NCBI GenBank assembly: GCA_918026815.1
Contig: CAKJVC010000072.1
Location: forward strand, 1-64,000
Direction: 5' to 3'
DNA: 64,000 bases
Origin: Chalara sp. BL73
Lineage: Eukaryota; Ascomycota; Leotiomycetes; Helotiales
Shown here piece after piece: positions 34,876 to 46,561 of the stretch (its first letter is position 1; each line of letters begins with the position of its first letter). The notes below the pieces were generated by a model, which saw only the letters and a program-made list of their open reading frames with translations, made no database searches and was not told the origin of the DNA. The translations under genes were made by a program, and so were the position numbers.

Positions 34876-35463
34876 CTATACAACCAGTCTGAAGCTCTGA
34901 CTTTGGATCAGCCAATTCCTCAATCCTTTTGGTGCTTTGGGACCTTGAGCCGCCCAATTCGGAACCAAAACAATATTTTCTGTAAAGCCTCTAACTTCGC
35001 CCTCAGCATTTCCCTTGCTGTACTTGACGCTACCGCTAATCATAACTATGATACTCATCTTACTTCCATCCTTGGCCGGTCCAAGCCTGCTTTCATCAGC
35101 GCCAACATTGTAATTTGCGTTAAGAACATGGCAATCGTAGGATTGGACGTCATAATAGCATTTTCCTACTTCGCTTTCAAAAGTGGATTGTAATTTAGCT
35201 GGATCAGATATTATATTGCCATTCAAAGAAATGTCCGCTTGTAGAGGTGAGGCAGTATTCGGTTTGATATAGAAAGAGGTAAGGTCATTGTGGTTGGAGG
35301 GTCGACCATGAGCGTTGTTGAGTGCTGGATAATAGCTCTTAACGAAGTTGTCCGCAGCTGGAATAATTAGCATGCTCCTATTTGAAACAGATCATATGTA
35401 GTAGGAGTAAGTATTACCAGTAGTTGCTACCTTGACCTCCACGTCTTGTGAAATATCCGCCAT
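34876..35463 (-). CDS. MTR2: mRNA export factor Mtr2 (NTF2-like)
   Basis: Exons 35463-35418 and 35357-34876 (intron 60 bp) give 175 residues. The spliced start MADISQDVEVKVATTAADNF leads into VKSYYPALNNA and LTSFYIKPN, the NTF2-like first helix and strand. The C-terminus FTENIVLVPNWAAQGP, then NWLIQSQSFRLVV, is typical of fungal Mtr2. Mtr2 forms a heterodimer with Mex67 that carries mRNPs through nuclear pores. The acceptor at 35358 was preferred over an upstream AG at 35383-35384, because only it keeps frame and rebuilds the AADNF helix. Divergent from MSM1 over about 300 bp. Confidence 0.88.
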
Positions 35464-35765
35464 GGAAATGAGGGAAGAGTATCAGCTCTTGAACTGCAAG
35501 AATGATATTATTGTAAGTATTCTCTGTTAGATTGCATTCCTTCTGGGGACTTATGCAATCCTTTGCAGCAAGTCTATTGGCGACCAGAATCTTGCTGATG
35601 ACGGGTTTGACTTGTGAGGTTGTCGAAGCGGACGCAGACGCGATGCTGCGAAGACGCCCGCTTAGACCGATGCGGCCGATATTCCCGCACTAGAGCTGTC
35701 CCACAAATTGTTTACTTATGCTCTTACTGTCACCTCATCTAGGATGGGATTGAGTCTGTCTGGCA
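35464..35765. promoter_or_regulatory. Divergent promoter region (MTR2 / MSM1)
   Basis: 302 bp between the start codons of two divergent housekeeping genes. It must contain both core promoters. No specific motif assigned. Confidence 0.5.
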
Positions 35766-37586
35766 ATGATTGTAAGGCATGTAGGTGCTTGCCTTCGGGG
35801 CTCAGCTCTGCCTCGATATGGCATATTTTCGAGCCCGGCGTTGGTATCCAATCCAATATTTACAAGAAGAATGAATGGGACAGCTTCGAAGAAGCCCTAC
35901 TATCTTACCACTCCCATATTCTATGTCAATGCCGGTAAGTCTTCTATTTTGTAATACCAATATGTCTGCTGACCTCAGCTTCAGCTCCTCACATAGGACA
36001 TCTATATACTATGGTACTAGCAGACGTTCTTAAAAGATGGCATACATTTATCGGAGGCAAAGCGATCCTCTGCACTGGAACAGATGAACATGGAATGAAA
36101 ATTCAGCAAGCCGCTGCAAAGGCAAATATGCACCCCAAAGAATTCTGCGATTCCACAGCGAAAACATTTAAGGATCTTGCAAAACGGGCGGATATTGCAA
36201 ACGACCATTTCATAAGAACGACAGATGAGAAGCACAAAGTCGCCGTCCAGCACTTTTGGCAAGAGCTTGAGGCAAGAGGGTACATATATGAATCAAAGCA
36301 TGAAGGATGGTATTGCGTGAGCGATGAGACATTTTATCCTGAGTCAGCCATTGAGAAGAGACTGGACCCTTTTACAGGAAGAACATTCATGGCGTCACAG
36401 GAGACGGGCAAGGAAGTAGAATGGACATCTGAAAAGAACTATCATTTCCGGCTGTCTGAGCTCAAAGAAAAGCTTCTTCAATATTATAGATCACACCCAG
36501 ACTTTATTGTGCCTTCAACAAGGATGAATGATGTCGTGAGATGGGTCTCTGAAGGGCTGGAGGATCTCTCTATTTCTAGGCCCATTGAGAGACTGTCCTG
36601 GGGAGTACGAGTGCCTGGCGATGACAGTCAGACTATCTATGTTTGGCTAGATGCATTGGTCAACTACATCACGAAAGCTGGTTACCCGTGGGCTCCAGGG
36701 AGTGAGAGGTCTCTGGGCTGGCCAGCCGATGTGCAGATCATTGGCAAAGACATTGTCCGATTTCACTGCATTTACTGGCCTGCATTTCTTATGGCCCTTG
36801 ATATAGACCCTCCTAAGCAGATTCTTACCCACGCACATTGGACAATGGGCCACCAAAAGATGTCCAAATCCATTGGAAATGTGGTGAATCCATTCTTTGC
36901 CATCGATCGCTTTGGGGTTGATGTCATGCGGTTCTATCTGACCCTCGATGGTGGCATTGCGGATGATGCTGACTATGGCAATCATTTGATCGTAGAAAAG
37001 TACAAGAAAAACCTTCAAGGCGGTCTCGGGAATTTAGTGAGCAGAATTATGAAATCAAAATTGTGGAATGTGCGAAGTTCAATTATAAGAGCACAGGCTG
37101 ATTCCTTGTTCTTCGATCCACTGACGGATGCACATGTTGCGATGATAGAGCCTCTTTCAAAACTTATGAATAAGAAGATCCATGATCTAGACCCAGGGGC
37201 GGCGTTGAAACTGCTCATGGATGCTGTATTCGAGGTATGTGATAGCACCGAAACTTAGTATCCCTAAATACTAACTATGATAGACGAACAAGTACCTCTC
37301 GATTAATGAGCCATGGAACCTGGCAAAGGCTGGAAAATCCAATTCGTCTGAGCTCCAAAATGTCATCTATCATTGTGCAGAGTCTCTTCGCATCATCGGC
37401 ATTCTCCTCCAGCCGTTCATGCCCAGTAAAGCAGCGAAGATGCTGGACATTCTAGGTGTTGACCCGAAAATGAGGACATATGAGATGGCTGCTCTTGGAG
37501 CTGATACCAAATACGGGGTGCCTTTAGTTCCACTTGGAAACAGTGCATGGGATGCCTTGTTTCCTCCCCTGCCGGTTGAGGACTGA
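35766..37586 (+). CDS. MSM1: Mitochondrial methionyl-tRNA synthetase
   Basis: Exons 35766-35934, 35985-37234 and 37284-37586 (introns 50 and 49 bp) give 573 residues. The class I signature HIGH is in APHIGHLYTMVLADVLKR (about 58-75), rebuilt by the first splice. The KMSKS loop is in GHQKMSKSIGNVVNP. YLTTPIFYVNA and CTGTDEHGMKIQQAA are MetRS-specific. The C-terminal anticodon-binding helices include SINEPWNLAKAGKS. The N-terminal about 40 residues (VRHVGACLRGSALPRYG) are basic and resemble a mitochondrial presequence. There is no C-terminal tRNA-binding extension, as expected of the mitochondrial enzyme. It charges mitochondrial tRNA-Met, including the initiator. Confidence 0.94.
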
Positions 37587-38637
37587 TAAACACATGTATT
37601 ATGTTGTAGAAGTAGGGCTCATCCGGCAAGATACCGAGGCTGTAGTTGTAAGATTAGCGGAGTAGATTTTAGATACCCAAGAAGGATTTTACGACCTTTT
37701 AGCCAAGCTTAAACTGACCCTATCCAAATATATTCGATCTTGTTAATCAAACTTGTTCGGCACTAGCCTAGAGCTGGTCTCACCTGAGTCAGCTTCGTGT
37801 GGTTATTTATGTTCTTATAGTCATTCATGAGTTTAGTGGCAAGTAGAGGTCAAAGATTGTATCCAATGATCCTAATGTTAACATAATGCTCGGGCGTATC
37901 TATGGGCCTTTTCCATTAGATTGGTAACCCCTATTCTGTTAAGCGACGTTCTAACCCCACCACTATGCAAGCCAGCAAGGCATGAAAGGAACAACAGGAA
38001 CAAAAGGTCATGGCAAAAAGTGGTTTTGCCATTATTGAAAAAGATATGTTTTAGATTGAGACCAAGCAAAACAATTATAATGCAAGGTGTAAGACGTAAG
38101 CTTTAGGAGCAGGTTGGATTGATGTTTAGAGTTGTATATAGGGAGGGTATGTGTGTCAAAGAGAACGTACCTATTCAAGCAGCGGAGATTAAATGATTCA
38201 CCAAATACTTAGAGCTAATGTATATCTGAATTATCTTGTGTTGTTAACCAAACAAGCCCCCAAACGCCGCAGTTAAGAACAATGTCCTGGTGGCCGACTA
38301 TGCTGACTTATTACCTGAATCGTCATGTTTGGAAGTTTTTCAGCTACTTTCCCAAGGTTTGATTCGGAATCATGAAGCTGCAAACTTTCTTAATCAGAGT
38401 AGGCATCGCTATGTCTTATCGCTGGTGCTTTGAGCAGGTGCGAACTCCCAATTAGGAAGCGACCATGAACTTCAGTCATTCACTTGCAAGGAGCGATGAC
38501 ACGAATCTTAGCACACCACCAGCTATGAGAATGCCAGCATTTGTTCTGCAGGTAAATTGAAATTTGACGTGTGAGGCCCCGGGGCTAGTCTCGAAAATTT
38601 CACAAGGCTAATCCTCCATTTACCAGCATAGATCATA
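37587..38637. other. Intergenic
   Basis: 1.05 kb after MSM1 with no supported gene; includes the promoter of the six-exon orphan. Confidence 0.5.
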
Positions 38638-40080
38638 ATGGATCCGGCCGCGGAACAGGGCAACGTCAATACCGAATATGCAGGGAATCTATTAGGATGG
38701 CAATGCCGTCTTTGTGAATGGGGAGACAGAAGTGTCAGTCACAATTTGATGGATCATGCGACCTTGATAATGCACGCTATTCAAAGACATCACGTTTTAG
38801 GAGATGATTACACACGAATGACTGAGTTCTGTGAGTTCTCTCAGAGTCTGAAGCAGAGGTAAAAGTACTATCGATAAGATCCTAACAATCTCATGTAGTG
38901 ACGAAGGAATGCCAATTCGTCAAGAGAAATCCTAGGATTAAAAATAAAGACCACAGTACTCCAGGTTCTAAAGTGTCTGATGGTATGTGATATTCCAGGC
39001 ACGGGCTATTTTTGCTGCCACCTGGGGTTTGAATATCTTTTGAGGTTGGCTGACCAGAGACAAAAACAGTTCCCCCTTTAACACCATTACCACAGAGCAT
39101 AGGCTTGCACTATCCTGTTGCAGACTTGCAATCAGACGTTGAAAGCTGGACAAGTGGTGTTCTGGAAATGAGCCGTTTGCTAGAAGGTGTTAGTGATATA
39201 CCGGCTCTGAGCTACTGGGACACTGGCGCAAGAGCTCTGCATTTCACTGAGAGCGATGTCTGGTCTAGTTCTGTCATCTTGGGCACAAAACAAGATGTTC
39301 CCCCCAATACCGCCAGCAAACATGAAGATGGAGCGGTATGCTTCTCCGTACTCGAAGTGCTATGCATCATCATCTCAATGAAAACAATGCTGATTTCAAG
39401 ATGCGATAGATTTCTGAAAGCAAACGTACTAATGATTCTGCTACAAGCGCATTGAAGGCACACATGGCTGAAAGAAATGCAACTCGAAACTCAAGATCAC
39501 AAGAATACCCCCTTCCAGTTCCGCTGTTTCACGCTCCTGGTAGAGTCGATCGATCCACAACAGAATATCCGGAATGGCTTGAGGATCTGTTTCCGGTAAG
39601 TAAGCAGGTCTCGTTATAGATGTGATTTATTTCTCTATTATCCGACACTTGAGCTGAAGATTGCTAACTGGATTATAGCCAGAAGAACTTGGTGGCCGAA
39701 CGTTAGATGAACTCTCGCCGGTCCCTGGATGTGATCAAACAGGTGGAATATCTTTGGAGCAATTCGATCGAGAGCTTGATGCTGTTAGTTATAGCACACA
39801 AAAGTAAACGCGCACCAAATTTCTATGGCAATGCTAACCAGCCTCAATGATTAGCCAAGTTAGTGATCCATTTCACAACCCATTTATGCCGAAACCATTC
39901 CTCGAAACCGCAAAATATGTTCGTCCGAACAATGTGGACTCAGATCACTTGATCAGTTGGCTCATTGGAGAGTCCCCAGCACCAACCACACACGAGAATG
40001 AAGACAGAGGAGAAGCAGGAAGGCTTATGGATCTTTTTGACGAGGCGCAAGCAGCTATAGACAATCTTCTAAAAGATTGA
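38638..40080 (+). CDS. Orphan protein with zinc-finger-like N-terminus (unrecognised)
   Basis: Six exons (38638-38830, 38899-38982, 39103-39335, 39410-39595, 39679-39803, 39855-40080) with introns of 68, 120, 74, 83 and 51 bp join in frame to 348 residues. The N-terminus has WQCRLCEWGDRSVSHNLMDH, then HAIQRHH: a Cys-x2-Cys pair followed by His residues that could make a single C2H2-like zinc site. The middle is Ser/Thr-rich. The C-terminus (VSDPFHNPFMPKPFLE, YVRPNNVDSDHLISWL, LFDEAQAAIDNLLKD) looks folded or peptide-like. I do not recognise the family. All five junctions keep frame with canonical GT/AG, which argues for a real spliced gene over chance. The lone zinc site suggests a nucleic-acid or protein-binding role; this is inference. 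Confidence 0.68.
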
Positions 40081-40525
40081 AATAAAATAATGGTGCCCCG
40101 CAAGAATACTCATCGCAGTTAGAACTACTCCAAGTTATGTATAGCATAAAGGAATACCCACAGCTATGTGGTATGAAAATAGCTATGATCTGCGAGGTTG
40201 GCTTAACCTGCCTCACTTTCTTTAAACTCAAACTGGCTATTTTTTTTAAATAAAAAAATCTGCAAAACATGATGGTTTTTGTTTCACGAAGCGAACCTTT
40301 CTATTAGTCCACTATCTTTCGACGAATATCAATTTCCAAACATGTTTTGAATAAGAGATAGCTGTCCTAGCAATGATGTATTAAGGCTGAACAACGAGGC
40401 TTGGCATTTGGAAGAACACATCTCCTAGCGCGTCAGCCCCATTTTGTTTCACTGCCGCGCCGTACTTAACATCGAGGGAGGACCATCTCTGCTGGAATCT
40501 TCACTCCTTTTTCATATCCTGCAAC
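40081..40525. other. Intergenic
   Basis: 445 bp with a T-rich then A-rich tract near 40229-40258. Includes the STE24 promoter; no gene seen. Confidence 0.5.
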
Positions 40526-42048
40526 ATGGATCTCCTACAGGTATGTTTGCTCTGAAAGTATCCAAATATGCACATAGGCTAACTCCCACAGCGTCTCGGA
40601 CGAGCCTTAGACAGGCCGCTCTTTCCGTGGAAGAAGCTTATTGTTGGATTCTCCATTGCACAGTATCTCTTTGAAGGTTTCCTTTCTCTGCGGCAATATC
40701 AGATCCTGAAACAGACGAAGCCTCCTAAGGTTCTCCAGAAAGAAGTTTCCCAGGAAGTCTTCGACAAAAGTCAAGTACAGAAACTGCACCTCTTCTAAAA
40801 GTTGGCCGATGCTTACATTGAACAGGCATATGGACGAGCGAAAGCAAAGTATGGTCTAATCAGCGGTCTCTATGGTCAAATACAAAATACGGCATTCATC
40901 TATTACGACGTTCTTCCTAAACTCTGGTCTCTTACCGGCTCATGGCTCCTTCGATATGCTCCCGCTCGGTTTTCCGGTGAAATAAGCCACTCGATCGTCT
41001 TTGTCCTTACCTTTATTGTTATCCAACAAGTACTCTCTCTGCCAACTTCGATATACAAGACCTTTGTGCTCGAGGAGAAATTTGGCTTTAATAAGCAGAC
41101 CCCAAAGCTCTTCGTCGAGGATATTCTCAAGGGACAAATGCTGGCATTCGTACTTACCCCTCCTATTCTTGCTGGGTTCTTGGCCATCGTTCAAAAAACC
41201 GGAAACAAGTTTTTCTACTATCTCTGGATGTTTGGAGCTGGACTACAAGTCTTCATGATAACCATCTATCCAATTACGATTCTACCGCTCTTCAACAAGC
41301 TATCTCCTCTTCAACCCGGTGAGCTAAAGACTGGTGTCGAAGGGCTTGCTGCACGGTTAAAATTTCCCCTTCACGAACTTTATGTTATTGATGGCAGCAA
41401 ACGAAGCGCGCACAGCAATGCATATTTCTTCGGCATGCCATGGAAAAAGCACATCGTTATCTATGATACCTTAATTGAGAAGAGCGAGCCCGAAGAGGTT
41501 GTGGCTGTTCTCGCACACGAACTTGGTCACTGGAGCTTAGGCCATACTACTAAACTATTTGGCATTTCACAGGTACGCAGAAAAATAGTACATATTTCGC
41601 AACTTTTATTGATTTTAGACAGGCTCATTTCTTCTACATCTTCGCCCTATTCTCCGTCTTCATCAACAACCAATCACTCTACCAATCATTTGGTTTCCAT
41701 AAAGAATTCCCAATCATAATTGGCTTTATTCTTTTCTCGGATGCTCTTGCGCCAATGGACACGGTCATCAAGCTCCTGATGAACATCCTGAGCAGACGCT
41801 ATGAGTTCCAAGCAGACGAGTTTGCACAGAACCTAGGTTATTCCACGGAACTTGCTCGATCATTGATCAAGTTGCAGATTCAGAACTTGAGCACAATGGA
41901 TGCTGACTGGATGTATGCAAGCTACCACTTCTCTCACCCAATTCTGTCGGAGAGACTTGGTGCATTGGGATGGTATGGAGATAAGCCAGCTGGCATTCCC
42001 GAAGTGAAGGTCGAAGACGTGTCCAAGGCGTCCGGAAGGGAATTGTAG
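40526..42048 (+). CDS. STE24: CAAX prenyl protease Ste24 (M48 metalloprotease)
   Basis: Exons 40526-40540, 40592-40774, 40826-41572 and 41623-42048 (introns 51, 51 and 50 bp) give 456 residues. The catalytic zinc motif HELGH is in VVAVLAHELGHWSLGHTTK. The downstream zinc ligand lies in SRRYEFQADEFAQNLGY. Multiple hydrophobic helices and YGLISGLYGQIQNTAFIYYD match Ste24. It cuts the AAX tripeptide from prenylated CAAX proteins and clears clogged translocons in the ER/inner nuclear membrane. The first exon is only 15 nt (MDLLQ). The 5' intron arrangement was set by restoring VFDKSQ-AYGRAKAKYG across the second junction. Confidence 0.95.
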
Positions 42049-42098
42049 ATTATAGAGAATATATCACGTTGCTTCCAACACTTAGCTCGTGGATGTCG

Positions 42099-42749
42099 CT
42101 ATGACTTCACTTCTAGTTTTTGCATCTCCTTTTGCCTCCGGTACTCTTTGCCGCGCTTTCTCTTTTCCTCTTTCCTTGCCGCCTTGTCTTTCTTTGCCAT
42201 TGACCCGTCTCCATTAGTTGATTTGTTGCCATCGGCTGCTTTGTGCTGTTTGGATGTCGGCATTTCACTAGATTCGGCGTGCTTATTCCCTTTCTTTGGA
42301 GCTTGGGTTTGCGCCTCAATTTCATTCTGTAGCTCTTCACCTCCCTGAGTCACAGCATTTTCCCTTGGTGCAATATCCCCCACTTCAATACTCTGCTCCC
42401 TCTGGTACTCCTCCAAATCTTGCCATCCATCCACATCCACTTCATCTCCCTTGCCCTGGTCAACTCCGTCTTCCATCCCAGTTGCAACCCGCACACCTTC
42501 ACCCTTCCCTATACTGAGTACAGGCGCTAGCCATTCCCCCCTTAAACCAGCTTCAACACGTTCCAGATTTCTGATCGTAATGCTGGATTGTCCACTACTG
42601 GCTGCCGGACCTGTGGGCTCGAGACGTGCATTTGGGAGGAGGTATTGGTACTCTTTCGTAGCCTGAAGGTATTTTTGTATTTGTTCCAGAGCCACACTTG
42701 TTGAGACTGGTGCTGATACATGCGAGCGCTGAGGTGGAAAAGCCGACAT
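42099..42749 (-). CDS. Lys/Glu-rich fungal protein (unrecognised)
   Basis: Single exon, 216 residues. The N-terminal 90 residues look ordered (VALEQIQKYLQATKEYQYLL, SSITIRNLERVEAGLRGEWL). The centre is acidic (KGDEVDVDGWQDLEEYQREQ), and the C-terminus is strongly basic (AKKDKAARKEEKRKRGKEYR), resembling a nucleolar or RNA-binding tail. I do not recognise a named family. It converges with STE24 (50 bp apart) and diverges from bL34m. The conserved-looking N-terminal block and single clean frame make it a probable gene. Confidence 0.65.
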   Translation of the reverse strand: MSAFPPQRSHVSAPVSTSVALEQIQKYLQATKEYQYLLPNARLEPTGPAASSGQSSITIRNLERVEAGLRGEWLAPVLSIGKGEGVRVATGMEDGVDQGKGDEVDVDGWQDLEEYQREQSIEVGDIAPRENAVTQGGEELQNEIEAQTQAPKKGNKHAESSEMPTSKQHKAADGNKSTNGDGSMAKKDKAARKEEKRKRGKEYRRQKEMQKLEVKS

Positions 42750-43071
42750 TGTGTCTAGGGACTGATTATGTACTGGGAGAATTGGAACTGGTGATTAAAC
42801 CGCGAGGCTGTTCACTCGGTCCAAGTTCAAGATATTTTTTTGGAAAGAAGCGGCCGCTAGCGTGGATCTTCCCGACTTTCGAAGACGACATCAACACGAC
42901 GGAAGAGCTCGAGCCAGTCACCAATTGACCACAATAAATCGAAATGCAGTGTCTGCGAAGTTGTCGAGGATTCAGTGCTCTACCAAACGCTGTCATTGCG
43001 CCACGTACTACGCAGAAATCCTTTCTCCAAGGACTCTCTAAGAGGTAACATCTCATGGATCCACGAATAGG
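42750..43071. promoter_or_regulatory. Divergent promoter region (Lys-rich protein / bL34m)
   Basis: 322 bp between two divergent start codons, containing both promoters. No assignable element. Confidence 0.45.
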
Positions 43072-43389
43072 ATGAGGCTAAATGTGCATAGGACATTCAC
43101 ATCAATCACTCTTCGTCGGCCAACCGTCTTTCCAGCCGCTTTTAGATCATCTCCAATCATATCATCAACAAGCACAATCAATGGGGAGGCTCTAGATCTA
43201 CTGCCCAAGATATCATCGCACCCAGCGCTGGAGGGTATCCAGATTCGGTGTGGACCGCGAGATACTTTCAACCCTAGTCATTTTGTGCGGAAGAGGAGAC
43301 ATGGTTTCTTGAGCAGGATACGGACGAGAAAGGGGAGGGCAACACTGCAGAGGAGGAAGAATAAGAAGAGAAGCACGCTCAGTCACTGA
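43072..43389 (+). CDS. MRPL34: Mitochondrial large ribosomal subunit protein bL34m
   Basis: Single exon, 105 residues. The C-terminus TFNPSHFVRKRRHGFLSRIR, then TRKGRATLQRRKNKKRSTLS, is the bacterial L34-type domain (T-x-x-P-S-x-x-x-R-K-R-x-H-G-F-x-x-R, G-R-x-x-L-x-x-R-R-x-K-G/K-R). The first 50 residues (MRLNVHRTFTSITLRRPTVF) are basic with hydroxyl residues, a typical mitochondrial presequence. Length and position of the L34 domain at the extreme C-terminus fit the family. It is an rRNA-binding mitoribosomal protein. Confidence 0.92.
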   Translation: MRLNVHRTFTSITLRRPTVFPAAFRSSPIISSTSTINGEALDLLPKISSHPALEGIQIRCGPRDTFNPSHFVRKRRHGFLSRIRTRKGRATLQRRKNKKRSTLSH

Positions 43390-44156
43390 AGATCTATCTA
43401 CTTTGGCCAGGACTAGGGATCACCATGTGAGCGCTGGATATACTGTAGGCTTTGAGGGATTGTACTATATTATAGATGGGATGTACACTTATTTGCCAAG
43501 GGAGTTTGTCAGTCCATGCATTATGTATGAGTCGTCGCAAGCGCTGCGATTCAAATAGAGACAGACTAATATTGATCAATGTTCTCCTCACACGAACTTC
43601 TGTTAGTGATAGCTGCTAAGTTAGTCGCTGTATCACCTCACTTAGCACATATCCTTTATAATACTCGACCTTATATCTTCATTTTCGTCATTTTGTCTGA
43701 TACGGTTGATCCTTCCCTCACATTCAAATGTCTATCTACATTCGTACTTTCAGCATCATTGGCGACTGTACACTCCTGATCATGGACTTGCTCTCGATCT
43801 TTTTCAATCCTTGGTTTCAAATTAGGTCTTTTAGCACCGAGCTTTCGTACATAAGCCTATGTTAAAACGAAGCAACTGGTCCAAAGAAACACTAACAGCA
43901 ACTCTGTAAATGCTTCCAGGCATAACTCATTTGTGAAGGTACAGACGTTCAAAGGCTAAAGTTTATTCAGTCCAATACCTGCTGGCTCTGGTAAGCACCA
44001 CCAAGTAACGCTCTTTAAGTCTCGCCTCCCCTCCCTCAAAACACTCTGGGCACTTCTTATAAGCCTTCTTCCTTAGAGAGATTGTTCTTAGAATACGCCC
44101 CCTAACTCTCTTCGAGTATATTTTAACATCACACTCCATCTCAAACATCATTCACC
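43390..44156. other. Intergenic
   Basis: 767 bp with no domain-bearing frame; includes the promoter of the F-box-like gene. Confidence 0.5.
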
Positions 44157-45586
44157 ATGCCACCTCGCAAGACTGAGCCAGTCGTGCCAAAGAAAAGACC
44201 TGCCGAATACACTTCTCTTGCATCACGCAAGCGCAGGGCACCATCATGCTCCATGAAAAGCCTCGAGGATCTTGAAGACGAGGAGGGCTTAGAGGAAGCC
44301 TTTATTGGATACTTTAACAAGGCATCTGAGAATCATTTCACGTGGGGCAAAACACAGAACTTACCTATCACTGCAATCAAGAAGAAAAGCACGAACAAGC
44401 GGCTGTGCAGAATGAATGTGGGATCGAGTATTGGCATTGCCATGTTGCTGGGCAGATCGGAGGGGGTTGAGGAGCTGAAGTTACCAAATGGCCCTGAGCG
44501 GTCGTTCTTCTTGAGGCTCTCGTTGGATATTAGGGAGAGAGTTTACAACTTGTTCTTCGACTATCGAAGCTCGATCATCGTCAAGTAAGTCTCCTATATT
44601 AATGACCATCAACAAAATAGCATACATGCGCAACCCAGGCACTCCATTTTCTAGTCTGAATGAATTGCAGCATCTCAGACTAACTCTGCGTAGATATGAC
44701 CTGGGACAGGTCGAAAGCCTTAACCTGCGCTGCCACCCAATCCTTCGTGTCTGCAAACAGATTTCCGATGAAGCATCTCGCTACCTCTATCAACACAACG
44801 TCTTCCGAGCTGTCCTCCGCGAACCGCGAGTTACCTATCAGTAAGCCTGTCGTTGCCTTATTGCTTACATATGTTGTTCCTAACCTTCACTGCCATAGCC
44901 TTAACGAGTCCTTCATGATCGCACCCACTTTTCTCTCCTTCATACGTAACTTCATCATCGAATGCCACGTGGACAATCACTGCACCATTTGGTACGAACG
45001 AGCAGCAAACTGTCTCGAGAAGCTTGCCGGCGCTAACACGGCTCTACATTCCTTGACACTAGTCGCTGTCCCTCAAATGTTACCCGGCGCCAACAACGCT
45101 CGATCAGAACAGGGCATCATTACATTCTCTGATTTCCTCCATGTACGTGGACGATTCATGCAAGCATTCAAGAACCTCCCGTGCAAGACCTTCAACATCA
45201 TCGTCAAGAAGCATCACAGATTGGAAACACCAAAAATCACCCTGGTCCCCATCGATGTCTTAGCCATAGATGCTGTTGCGCCCGAAGATGTTCTGGTTCT
45301 GCAACAAGCCCAGAAGATCACCGCCACAAAGCGATTCTTGATTTCTGTTGACTTGACGTATCTCAGACCTGGTAAGCAACAGCTAGGACCGCTTCAGAAT
45401 GAGGAGACGGCTCGTATGGAGAAGGAAAAGAGGATGCGTGTTGCGAAGCAGATGGGTGCGTTGAGATGGAAGTTGGAGAATGTGGTAATTGATCACGAGA
45501 GAGCTATGGGGGATGGGATATGCCGGGAGTTGCGAGAAGAGGAGCGCATTGCGGATGGGAGGGCTTTAGCATTGCGCACGAAGTAA
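44157..45586 (+). CDS. F-box-like/2EXR-like fungal protein (unrecognised function)
   Basis: Exons 44157-44584, 44655-44840 and 44899-45586 (introns 70 and 58 bp) give 433 residues. After a basic N-terminus (PKKRPAEYTSLASRKRRAPS), the segment FFLRLSLDIRERVYNLFFDY follows the L-P-x-E-I-R-x-x-I-Y-x-x-L/F pattern common to fungal F-box-like and 2EXR proteins. It is followed by CHPILRVCKQISDEASRYLY, the usual companion motif (L-L-x-V-C-R-Q-I-x-x-E-A). The C-terminus is charged and helical. Such proteins are abundant and lineage-expanded in Pezizomycotina; roles are mostly unknown, perhaps as ubiquitin-ligase adaptors. Both splices were fixed by phase and by restoring the VCKQISDEA block. Confidence 0.75.
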
Positions 45587-46561
45587 CGTCACAAGTGAAG
45601 CATCTAGGACATAGTAATGGACATGGTAAGAAATCTGAAATTGGGGCATTTGATTTTAATAGGTTTGTCTCCAGACGGAGACGCCTGCAAGGAAGGGAAG
45701 CTGAGATTTGACCATATTCGGCCTTTTAATATTAATACAACACACCCCTAAAATATGCAGGAATTTATTACTGAACGGCAACGCAATTCCTGAGTTGGCA
45801 AAAATACACTAGGCAACCTAAAAAAGTCACAAAAATGGCATTTACTTAGTACTTTAAATGATGAAACGTCCTTTACGGCTAAGAAATAAGAAGTCCATTT
45901 TTGGCAAGCGTTAGTATTTTTTATATATATATTTTTTCCCGCTTTATCGTACGCTCATCAATGTTTGTATAACGGTTTCACAAGTAAACTTACTATCTAC
46001 TAATTAGATTTACTGCTCGCTTTATTAAAAGTTGTTCAATGCCAAGATTTCTGTTGTAGTAAATGGATTGAGTGTCAGCAGTTTGGACTAAGATCGGCCT
46101 CTTATTTCTCAGCAGGAGAGAATATCCACATGGTCGAATTTGCTTAAGTCCCAATCAGAGTGATTTTACAGTACACAAAAGTCTTTGTACGCGGCCTATC
46201 GTTGTCTAGATGTAGCCAATCACATTATCTACCATCCCCAAGAACATGCAGATCTCTACCGATGTGGAGGCAAATCGCCCTCTTGCGACATGCAACAAAA
46301 GCCCTTGAGCCCTTCCATTGGGCGAAGGTGTATTTTGATATATGCTATTGGCTGGCGTGGGTAGTACTCCTCGTGATCAAAGGGATGACGTTCCCGCTCC
46401 GGACTTGCGCACCGTGAGACAGGGATACGAATCGAGGGCATCATATCAGAAACATGCTGTACCGCCAGTCTGCTTTTACACCCGGGGTGTTTTAACAAGA
46501 AGCATGTTAGAAATGGCTCATTCGGCTGAAGTCCCGTGCTACGTGACTGATGATGGTATCA
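45587..46561. other. Convergent intergenic region with one MITE-like element
   Basis: 975 bp between the convergent F-box-like and POL31 genes. Contains MITE-like copy C (45877-46113). No gene supported in the remainder. Confidence 0.5.
45877..46113 (-). mobile_element. MITE-like element, copy C (inverted relative to A)
   Basis: About 237 bp. Left end GGCTAAGAAATAAGAAG and right end CCTCTTATTTCTCAGC form imperfect TIRs of the same sequence as in copy A. On the minus strand it reads GAGAAATAAGAGGCCGATCTT at one end and ACAAACATTGATGAGCGTAC with GATAAAGCG near the other, matching copy A's interior order. Interior AT-rich, with a TATATA run at about 45922-45930; no ORF. Confidence 0.7.
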
